Positions 58,189 to 64,000 of a stretch of 64,000 bases of DNA are shown piece after piece. The notes under the pieces were generated by a model. It was given only the letters and a program-made list of their open reading frames with translations. It had not been told where the DNA came from and ran no database searches. This DNA is from DASVRZ01 sp038228695 (GTDB taxonomy: Bacteria; Verrucomicrobiota; Verrucomicrobiia; Chthoniobacterales; DASVRZ01): positions 1 to 64,000 of the forward strand of contig JBBRPA010000008.1 of assembly GCA_038228695.1 (NCBI GenBank). The letters run 5' to 3'. Positions within the stretch are counted from its first letter, which is position 1; every line of letters begins with the position of its first letter. The translations under genes and the position numbers were made by a program.

Positions 58189-59585
58189 AAAGGTAGGCGG
58201 TTGGTCGTCATTCTCGCCGGATCAAGCGCTTCGGCGAGTTTTTCCTCTGACAAAATTTTCCGCTCCTGACAAATCTCCCGGACGGTCCGCTTGGTGCGGG
58301 CGCTTTCCTTGGCGATCTCCGCCGCGAGATCATAACCGATGAGCGGCGCGAGACCCGTGACCATCGCGAGGCTTTTCTCGATGAGCGACTCGCAGTGCTC
58401 GCGGTTGGCAGTGATCCCGGCGACGCAGCGTTCCGCAAATAAACCGACCGCCGCTGTGAGCAACCGAATGCTTTCTAACAAATTATGCGCCATCACCGGC
58501 ATCATCACATTTAGTTCCAGATTCCCATTCGCACCGGCCCAGATGACCGTGGCGTCGTTGCCGATTACTTGGGCGCAGACTTGCATGAGCGATTCGGCCA
58601 TCACGGGATTTACCTTGCCGGGCATGATCGAACTGCCGGGTTGCGTGGCCGGAAGCTGAATTTCGCCCACGCCGCATTGCGGACCGCTCGAGAGCCAGCG
58701 GATGTCGTTTGCGATTTTGAAAAGGGACACCGCAATCGTCCGAATTTGTCCGCTCGCCTCGACCAGCGCGTCCTTGCCGCCTTGCGCTTCGAAATGATTC
58801 GTCGCCTCGCGGAAGCCGACGCCAGTTTTTTCGCGAAGGAAACGGCAAACCTTTTCTGCGAAATCCGGGTGCGTGTTTAATCCGGTGCCGACCGCCGTGC
58901 CGCCAAGCGCGATCTCCTCCAGCGCGCGAATCGCATTGCCGGCCCGCAGTTTTCCATACTCGACCTGCTTTGCGTAACCGGAGAACTCCTGCCCAAGCCG
59001 GATCGGCGTCGCATCCATCAAATGGGTTCGCCCGATTTTTAACACATCCCAAAATTCACCAGTTTTGGCCAGCAACTCCATCTGCAACTTATCCAGCGCT
59101 GGAATCAATCCGTTCTTCAACGTCTCGGCTACCGCCACGTGAATTGCGGAGGGAATCACATCGTTACTCGACTGCCCCATGTTCACGGCATCATTTGGAT
59201 GCGCCGGTTTTTTCGAGCTAACAGCCTCGCCAGCGAGTTGCGAGCAGCGGTTGGCGATGACCTCGTTGGCATTGGTGTTAGTACTAGTGCCCGAGCCGGT
59301 CTGGAAAATATCGAGGGGAAACTGCGCATCGTGTTTTCCTTCCGCCACCTCGAGGGCGGCTTCGACGATGAACTGCGCCGTCGCGCCTTCCAATTTGCCG
59401 AGGTCGCGATTCGCCAACGCCGCCCCGGCTTTAATTAGACCCAATGCACGGATGAACGGACGCGGAAACCGGTGGCCGCTGACGGGAAAATTCAGCACCG
59501 CGCGCTGGGTGGAGGCTCCGTAAAGCGCCTCCTCGGGCACGGTCATTTCGCCCATCGAGTCCCGTTCGGTTCGTGTGTTAACCAT
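58185..59585 (-). CDS. fumC: class II fumarate hydratase
   Basis: 466 aa from ATG 59585. Interconverts fumarate and malate in the TCA cycle, without iron-sulfur cofactor. Motifs: GSGTSTNTNANEV near residue 98, GQSSNDVIPSA near 137, the lyase signature GSSIMPGKVNPVMAE near 318. The start fits the usual RTERDSMGEM opening; upstream frame to 59657 has no support. Operon with trpA is unusual but clear from the four-base overlap. Confidence 0.96.
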   Translation of the reverse strand: MVNTRTERDSMGEMTVPEEALYGASTQRAVLNFPVSGHRFPRPFIRALGLIKAGAALANRDLGKLEGATAQFIVEAALEVAEGKHDAQFPLDIFQTGSGTSTNTNANEVIANRCSQLAGEAVSSKKPAHPNDAVNMGQSSNDVIPSAIHVAVAETLKNGLIPALDKLQMELLAKTGEFWDVLKIGRTHLMDATPIRLGQEFSGYAKQVEYGKLRAGNAIRALEEIALGGTAVGTGLNTHPDFAEKVCRFLREKTGVGFREATNHFEAQGGKDALVEASGQIRTIAVSLFKIANDIRWLSSGPQCGVGEIQLPATQPGSSIMPGKVNPVMAESLMQVCAQVIGNDATVIWAGANGNLELNVMMPVMAHNLLESIRLLTAAVGLFAERCVAGITANREHCESLIEKSLAMVTGLAPLIGYDLAAEIAKESARTKRTVREICQERKILSEEKLAEALDPARMTTNRLPL

Positions 59586-59679
59586 AAAACAAACTACACG
59601 CTGCAATCGCCCTTGCGGCAAGTTTGTTCTCTTCCGCCTTGCCAACTGCTTCCCCATTTTTTAATCAATCATCAACGCC

Positions 59680-60642
59680 ATGCCACTTATCGACAAACCT
59701 CTTTCCGAACTCCTCACCTATCAGGGGATCAATCCGCGCCCTGCTGACTTCGACGCTTACTGGACCGAAGCCCTCGCCGAAATGGAGGCGGTCGATCCGC
59801 AAATCGAACTGACTCCGCGTCCGTTTGCCGGCCTCGATTTTGCCGAGGCGTTTGACCTCCGATTCACTGGGGTTGGCGGATCCCGCGTCTATGCCCAGTA
59901 TGTCCGGCCGAAAAAATCCGCCAAACCCGGGCCCGCCATTCTACGCTTTCATGGTTACTCCGGGAACGCGGGCGATTGGAGTCAGAAATTTTCTTGGGCG
60001 GCTGCCGGTTTTGCCACTGCCGCGCTCGACTGCCGTGGTCAGGGAGGTCTGAGCGACGATCTCGGTGGAGCCCAAGGCATGACCCTGCGCGGCCACATCG
60101 TTCGCGGCTTGGAGGATCCCGATCCGCGCAAACTGACCTTCCGCCAAATCTTTCTCGACACCGCTCAACTCGCCAAAATCGTCGCCGGCTTCGACGAGAT
60201 CGACGGCAACCGTCTGGGTGCCGCTGGTGGTTCGCAAGGTGGCGCTCTCACTCTGGCTTGCGCCTCACTCGCCCCGATCCAACGCGCGCTGCCGGTCTTT
60301 CCATTCCTCTGCGACTATCAGCGCGTCTGGGAAATGGACCTAGCAAAGGACGCTTACGACGAGTTGAAATATTACTTCCGCATGTTTGATCCACGGCACG
60401 AGCGGGAGACGGAAATCTTCACCAAACTCGGCTACATCGACTGCCAGCACCTCGCTCCGCGCATCCGTGGCGAAGTCCTCATGGCCGTCGGCTTGATGGA
60501 TACGATCTGCCCACCCTCAAGCCAGTTCGCTGCTTATAATAAGATCACCGCAAAGAAGAGCCTGAAGATTTATCCTGACTTCGGCCATGAGGGTCTGCCC
60601 TGGCTGAGCGACATCGAGTGGGAATTTTTCGCCGCCCTTTGA
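59680..60642 (+). CDS. CE7 family acetyl esterase (acetylxylan esterase/cephalosporin C deacetylase-like)
   Basis: 320 aa, no signal peptide, so cytoplasmic. An alpha/beta hydrolase with the CE7 pattern: RFHGYSGNAGDW near residue 88, DCRGQGG near 115 (family RGQ motif), nucleophile Ser in GGSQGGAL near 186, Asp in GLMDTICPPS near 272 and His in DFGHEGLPW near 303. CE7 enzymes deacetylate xylo-oligosaccharides and other small acetyl esters. It stands alone, divergent from fumC. Confidence 0.9.
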   Translation: MPLIDKPLSELLTYQGINPRPADFDAYWTEALAEMEAVDPQIELTPRPFAGLDFAEAFDLRFTGVGGSRVYAQYVRPKKSAKPGPAILRFHGYSGNAGDWSQKFSWAAAGFATAALDCRGQGGLSDDLGGAQGMTLRGHIVRGLEDPDPRKLTFRQIFLDTAQLAKIVAGFDEIDGNRLGAAGGSQGGALTLACASLAPIQRALPVFPFLCDYQRVWEMDLAKDAYDELKYYFRMFDPRHERETEIFTKLGYIDCQHLAPRIRGEVLMAVGLMDTICPPSSQFAAYNKITAKKSLKIYPDFGHEGLPWLSDIEWEFFAAL

Positions 60643-60657
60643 CGCTGACGGGCGTCT

Positions 60658-60969
60658 CTAGCTGACGAGTTGTTGTTCGCCAATCAACTCCCACAAACCC
60701 GGGAAACGCGCGGCCACTTCGTCGCGGCGTAAAAACGTGATGCTTTTTGTCCCCTCGACGCGATGCTGAATGAGCCCTGCCTCGCGAAGCACCCGCATGT
60801 GATGGGACACGGTCGCTTTGGCTAGTTCTCCGCAAAATTCACCGCAACTGCATTCGCCGTTTGGCTTAGCGATAAGCTGGCGGAGGATTTCCAGACGCGC
60901 TTCATCCGAGAGCGCATGCATCACAGCGGAAAGGGTCACAGATTCGAGAACCGGGTAGAAATACTTCAT
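60658..60969 (-). CDS. ArsR-family transcriptional regulator
   Basis: 103 aa from ATG 60969; a longer frame to 61026 is possible. A compact winged helix: LSDEARLEILRQLI, then ATVSHHMRVLREAGLIQHR as recognition helix and wing. A cysteine-containing stretch NGECSCGEFC (about 37-46) could bind metal or thiol ligands, which is typical of ArsR sensors. The target is not obvious; no efflux or arsenic gene is adjacent. It ends 15 bases from the convergent esterase. Confidence 0.85.
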   Translation of the reverse strand: MKYFYPVLESVTLSAVMHALSDEARLEILRQLIAKPNGECSCGEFCGELAKATVSHHMRVLREAGLIQHRVEGTKSITFLRRDEVAARFPGLWELIGEQQLVS

Positions 60970-61149
60970 GAGACGAAACACTATAAACTGCCGACTCGTT
61001 TCTGCGATGGAATTTTTCCGCACCAAGCTTTGGGTGTCTGCAGGGCATGACTTGCGGGCTCTGGTTTGTTGTAGTCCGCGTCGGATGAGGCGAGGAAGGA
61101 GGCATCACCCGTTTTGCCAAGGTGGTTGAGTAATGGTTTTTCTAAAGTG

Positions 61150-61467
61150 TTAGAACTTCATCGAGTTCAAGTCCTCGACGTGGGTCGTCTGACGCTGGCG
61201 ATAGAGGGCGACGATGATGGCTAGGCCAACAGCGACTTCCGCAGCGGCAACCGTGATGATGAAGAAAACGAGCACCTGAGCATTGTAGTTCGGCAGACCC
61301 TCGACGGTGTGGAATCGCGAGAAGGCAACGAGGGAGAGATTGGCTGCGTTGAGCATGAGCTCTAGCGACATGAAAATAATGAGAATGTTGCGCCGCAGCA
61401 TGACGCCGGCGAGTCCGATCGTGAAGAGCATCCCGCTGACGAGAAGGTAGTTGTTGAGCGTGACCAT
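61150..61467 (-). CDS. nuoK: NADH-quinone oxidoreductase subunit K
   Basis: 105 aa with three membrane helices. Matches NuoK: NYLLVSGMLFTIGLAGVML, the helix with SLELMLNAANL (conserved proton-path Glu), and AAAEVAVGLAIIVALYR with the second Glu. Membrane subunit of complex I. It starts 4 bases after the nuoJ stop. nuoL, M and N do not follow; an ArsR gene does. Confidence 0.96.
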   Translation of the reverse strand: MVTLNNYLLVSGMLFTIGLAGVMLRRNILIIFMSLELMLNAANLSLVAFSRFHTVEGLPNYNAQVLVFFIITVAAAEVAVGLAIIVALYRQRQTTHVEDLNSMKF

Positions 61468-61471
61468 GGTT

Positions 61472-61975
61472 TTACTTCAACTCCCTTTTGCTGAGGACGA
61501 CGACCCCGACGGTGGCGACGAGAATAAGCACGCCGATGACTTGGAAGGGCAGATTGAAATAGGAAAAGAGCGTATCACCGACATGCCAGACGTCGTTTTT
61601 CGGTCCGTGCAGAATGGCCGGGAAACTGGATTTGCCCATTTCGAAACCGCTGACCACTTTGTTGATCATGAACCCAAAAATAACGACGACGCCGATGGCG
61701 GAGAAGGTAGCAGGAAGTTGGAATTTGCGCCGCGCCTCCGCTTTGAGGTCGAGGAGCATGATGATGAAAAGGAACAGGACCATGACGGCGCCCGCGTAAA
61801 CCATGATCTGGATGACGCCGATGAAGAAGGCGTCGAGCGAGACGTAGAGCGCGGCGAGAGCGAGGAAAGAAACGACAAGACTGAGCGCGCTGCTGACCGG
61901 TTGGCGCAGGAGGACGACCATGGTTGCGAAGAGCAACATCAGGCCAGAGAAGATCCAGAAGAGAAAAGGAGGCAT
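61472..61975 (-). CDS. nuoJ: NADH-quinone oxidoreductase subunit J
   Basis: 167 aa, five hydrophobic helices. LRQPVSSALSLVVSFLALAALYVSLDAFFIGVIQIMVYAGAVMVLFLFIIMLLD region is the NuoJ core (shown here as one segment of helices 2-3, residues about 23-75). Proton-translocating membrane arm of complex I. It lies between nuoI and nuoK; the nuoI-nuoJ gap contains an AT-rich repeat. Confidence 0.95.
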   Translation of the reverse strand: MPPFLFWIFSGLMLLFATMVVLLRQPVSSALSLVVSFLALAALYVSLDAFFIGVIQIMVYAGAVMVLFLFIIMLLDLKAEARRKFQLPATFSAIGVVVIFGFMINKVVSGFEMGKSSFPAILHGPKNDVWHVGDTLFSYFNLPFQVIGVLILVATVGVVVLSKRELK

Positions 61976-61980
61976 AAGAA

Positions 61981-62070
61981 AAATTTATGATTTATGAATT
62001 AGGAATTCTGATTTGAGGAAGCGCAGGAATCGGAGCTAAATCTGAAATCATAAATCCTCTATCTAAAATT
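61981..62070. repeat. AT-rich imperfect inverted repeat in the nuoI-nuoJ gap
   Basis: The left part has TTTATGATTTATGAATT and GGAATTCTGATTT; the right part has AAATCTGAAATCATAAATC and TCTAAAATT. GATTTATGATTT pairs with AAATCATAAATC. A related sequence, AAATTTATGAATTCTGAG, occurs in the nuoH-nuoI gap at 62603-62634. It is another small intergenic repeat family inside an operon. Confidence 0.6.
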
Positions 62071-62599
62071 ACTTGAGTGGGTTCCATTTGTGGACGAGGC
62101 CGTCCATGGTTCCACCGAGTTCATAGAGTTTCTTTTTGTCGTGAACCATTTCGGCGCGGTTCAGTCCCGTGATGGCGTAATCTTTCCGCAGGTAGATGGC
62201 TTGCTCGGGGCAGACTTCTTCGCAAAGACCGCAGTAGATACAGCGGATCATGTCGATTTTGAATTCTTGCGGATATTTTTCGACCTTAGCGAATTTGGAT
62301 TCGGTTGGCAGTTCGCCCGGAGTGATGGTGATGGCGCGCGGCGGGCAGATGAATTCGCAGAGCTGGCAGGCGACGCAACGTTCCCGGTCGTGCTCGTCTT
62401 TTACCAGGGTGGGCGCTCCTCGGTAGTGCTCGGGAAGGCTGGCGTCCCATTTTTCCTCGGGGTATTGCATGAGGACTTTGGTGCGTCCGAGGAGCATGTT
62501 TTTGAAATGCTTCGCGGTGATGGCGAGACCCGCGACGATCGCGGGTAGATACAGCTTCTCGGCCAAGGTCATTTTGGGTCGGGCAACGGTGTAGGCCAT
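62069..62599 (-). CDS. nuoI: NADH-quinone oxidoreductase subunit I
   Basis: 176 aa. Peripheral-arm subunit carrying clusters N6a and N6b. Two 4Fe-4S motifs are visible: CVACQLCEFICP near residue 74 and CIYCGLCEEVCP near 118. The amphipathic N-terminal part (AGLAITAKHFKNMLLG) docks to the membrane arm. Length is standard. Confidence 0.96.
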   Translation of the reverse strand: MAYTVARPKMTLAEKLYLPAIVAGLAITAKHFKNMLLGRTKVLMQYPEEKWDASLPEHYRGAPTLVKDEHDRERCVACQLCEFICPPRAITITPGELPTESKFAKVEKYPQEFKIDMIRCIYCGLCEEVCPEQAIYLRKDYAITGLNRAEMVHDKKKLYELGGTMDGLVHKWNPLK

Positions 62600-62642
62600 A
62601 GGAAATTTATGAATTCTGAGTTAGGATTTCTGAAGTGGGTTC
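62600..62642. repeat. AT-rich repeat in the nuoH-nuoI gap
   Basis: AAATTTATGAATTCTGAGTT (62603-62622) followed by AGGATTTCTGAA is similar to the left arm of the repeat at 61981. Single arm only; no pairing partner within the gap. Confidence 0.45.
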
Positions 62643-63824
62643 CTACTTAGGAACGATTGCCAGGATGATCGCGGCGATAAAAATATTAACGAGAGCGAGC
62701 TCGAAGAAAAAATACCACCCGAGTTTCATGAGTTGATCGTAGCGAAACCGGGGAAGGGTCCAGCGCACCCAGATGAAGAAAATGAGCAGACAAGCCACTT
62801 TGCCGAAGAACGCGGCGATGTTCACGAGGCCGAAAAACAGACCGGCGAGTCCGCCGATGGAGCCGTCAGGAATGAAGGGCAAATGCCACGCGCCGAAGAA
62901 GAGGGTGACGATGACGGATGAGCCAGCGATCATCGCGGCGTATTCGCCGAGGAAAAAGAGCGCGAATTTCATCGAGGAATACTCTGTGTGATAGCCACCG
63001 ACGAGTTCCTGTTCCGCTTCGGGTAAATCGAAGGGGAGGCGATTCGTTTCCGCAAACATCGCCACCGTAAAAACGATGAAGGAAATTAGCATCGGAATCC
63101 AGAGGAGGAAACGTTGCAGCGTGAAACCATGCGGGCCGAACGGAAGGATTAGCCAGCCGTTGTCGATTTGATATTGGACGATGGCGGAGAGGTTCAGGTT
63201 GCCGACGAGCAGGAAAATCGGGATGACGGAAAGCCCAAGGGAAAGCTCGTAGGAGATCATCTGCGAACTGGAGCGGATGCCGCCGAGGAACGGGTATTTT
63301 GAGTTGGCCGACCAGCCAGCGAGCACGATGCCGTAAACGCCCACCGAGGCGATGGCGAAAATGAAGAGGACCCCGACGTCGACGTTGGCAATGACCATGG
63401 GGATCGCGCCAAAGCTGAGGTTAATGCCTATTGCATTGCCCAGCGGGACAAGGATCGGGTCGAAATTCAAAAAACTACCGAAGGGAATGACCGCCAAAGT
63501 GATGAGCGCCGGAGCCACCCCGAGCGCGGGGGCCAGCCAATAGTAGAACTTATTGACGTGGTTCGGGGTGAAATCCTCTTTGATGAGGAGTTTCACCGCG
63601 TCAGCCACGGGTTGAGCCAAACCAAAAAAACTGAAGTCTTTCTTGCCGCCGAAGAGAGTGAGGGGAATGCCGACGCGATTCGGTCCGATCCGATCTTGGA
63701 TCATCGCGCTCACTTTGCGCTCGGCGTAAACCGTGTAAGAAACCATCGGCAATACCACGCCGAAGATGATGGCGAGAGTTTTGATCGCCGAGATGATTAT
63801 CGAAGTAAGGAGCGTCCAGTCCAT
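62643..63824 (-). CDS. nuoH: NADH-quinone oxidoreductase subunit H
   Basis: 393 aa, eight or nine membrane helices. NuoH forms part of the quinone site between the two arms. Evidence: ERKVSAMIQDRIGPNRVG near residue 35, FFGLAQPVADAVKLLIKED near 66, the quinone-proximal loop ETNRLPFDLPEAEQELVGGYHTEYSS near 255-280 and WVRWTLPRFRYDQLM near 350. It is longer than E. coli NuoH (325 aa). First gene of the nuoHIJK unit; a terminator of the upstream gene lies just before it, so it has its own promoter. Confidence 0.96.
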   Translation of the reverse strand: MDWTLLTSIIISAIKTLAIIFGVVLPMVSYTVYAERKVSAMIQDRIGPNRVGIPLTLFGGKKDFSFFGLAQPVADAVKLLIKEDFTPNHVNKFYYWLAPALGVAPALITLAVIPFGSFLNFDPILVPLGNAIGINLSFGAIPMVIANVDVGVLFIFAIASVGVYGIVLAGWSANSKYPFLGGIRSSSQMISYELSLGLSVIPIFLLVGNLNLSAIVQYQIDNGWLILPFGPHGFTLQRFLLWIPMLISFIVFTVAMFAETNRLPFDLPEAEQELVGGYHTEYSSMKFALFFLGEYAAMIAGSSVIVTLFFGAWHLPFIPDGSIGGLAGLFFGLVNIAAFFGKVACLLIFFIWVRWTLPRFRYDQLMKLGWYFFFELALVNIFIAAIILAIVPK

Positions 63825-63882
63825 GAGCGGGAAGAAAATGACAAGTCCCGCCCGCTCTGTAAACGAACATTTTGGCTGTGAG

Positions 63883-63925
63883 AAAAAAATAACCCGGCGC
63901 GCCGTTAATCAGCGCAGCCGGGTTA
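63883..63925 (-). terminator. rho-independent terminator of the gene entering from the right edge
   Basis: On the minus strand TAACCCGGC (63925-63917) pairs with GCCGGGTTA (63898-63890) and is followed by seven Ts. A 9-bp stem with an 18-base loop that contains a further GCGC pairing. It separates the preceding gene from nuoH. Confidence 0.85.
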
Positions 63926-63943
63926 CTTTTAGAGCGGGACCTA

Positions 63944-64000
63944 TTATCCGACCGAGATGCGGCGCGGCTTGACTCTTTCCGCCAGCGGCAGATGGAGGTT
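63944..64000 (-). CDS. C-terminal end of an unidentified gene (partial)
   Basis: Reading in from the right edge, one minus-strand frame codes for 18 residues (ending ERVKPRRISVG) and stops at TAA 63944-63946, 19 bases before the terminator stem. The terminator is what makes this frame likely. In other bacteria nuoG or nuoF often precedes nuoH, but the fragment is too short to identify. Confidence 0.35.
   Translation of the reverse strand, partial: NLHLPLAERVKPRRISVG

Noticed and set aside
1..64000. tRNA or rRNA genes
   Set aside because: I looked for T-loop (GGTTCGAAT-like) sequences with acceptor pairing and for rRNA landmarks and found none; a covariance-model search would settle it.

Overview
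The window looks like a chromosomal segment of a Verrucomicrobiota bacterium, probably near Chthoniobacterales/Spartobacteria. This rests on the overall style of the proteins (GatB, CdaA, NuoHIJK, a eukaryote-type UDP-glucose pyrophosphorylase, a single-chain xanthine dehydrogenase, tandem collagen-like proteins), a G+C-rich base composition and several families of palindromic intergenic repeats. It is inference, not a database result. Most genes are housekeeping genes in short, tightly packed operons on both strands. I saw no rRNA, tRNA, prophage or CRISPR array.

Layout. 1-1140: a gene-poor left edge with small repeats, then a nucleotidyltransferase with a small partner. 1.4-8.2 kb: a lipoprotein, a fused exonuclease/ATP-dependent DNA ligase, and an aroC-cvpA-gatB operon. 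8.2-12.5 kb: mntR diverging from a manganese ABC transporter (SBP, ATPase, two permeases), with two repeat hairpins between the transporter genes. 12.7-16.5 kb: an M29-like peptidase and helicase HrpB. 16.5-22.3 kb: a GH114-like protein, an MFS transporter, a PHP phosphoesterase, a DUF1802 protein and a CHASE2 adenylate cyclase. 22.3-26.5 kb: a SAM-cycle locus with an ArsR-methyltransferase regulator diverging from metK and ahcY across a 28-bp palindrome. A GxxExxY gene bounded by 33-bp inverted repeats sits between metK and ahcY. 27.0-32.9 kb: purine catabolism (ureidoglycine aminohydrolase, a DUF6986 aldolase-like protein, xanthine dehydrogenase). 33.0-38.2 kb, minus strand: UGP, an HD hydrolase, folP, cdaA, a 46-aa CdaR-like membrane peptide and glmM. 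38.3-47.7 kb, plus strand: recJ, recG, an HtrA protease, an outer-membrane beta-barrel protein and a FecR-domain protein. 47.7-51.4 kb: a helix-turn-helix regulator, a second HtrA and a KamA-type radical SAM enzyme. 51.6-56.3 kb: two collagen-like surface proteins. 56.3-60.6 kb: aroF, trpA, fumC and a CE7 esterase. 60.6-63.8 kb: an ArsR regulator and nuoKJIH.

Two observations stand out. (1) recG carries an in-frame insertion of about 193 codons encoding a REP-associated tyrosine transposase (RAYT). The insertion is flanked by REP palindromes, and the transposase part has no ATG, GTG or TTG of its own before the HUH motif, so it can be made only as a RecG fusion. The same REPs, without the transposase, lie at the end of the xanthine dehydrogenase gene. 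(2) The GxxExxY gene, a PD-(D/E)XK nuclease-like protein, lies between near-perfect 33-bp inverted repeats made of CGCAGATT units, and a 94-bp copy with no ORF lies 2.7 kb downstream. Together they look like an autonomous/non-autonomous pair of a very small mobile element. Repeats of similar design separate the mnt genes and the nuo genes.
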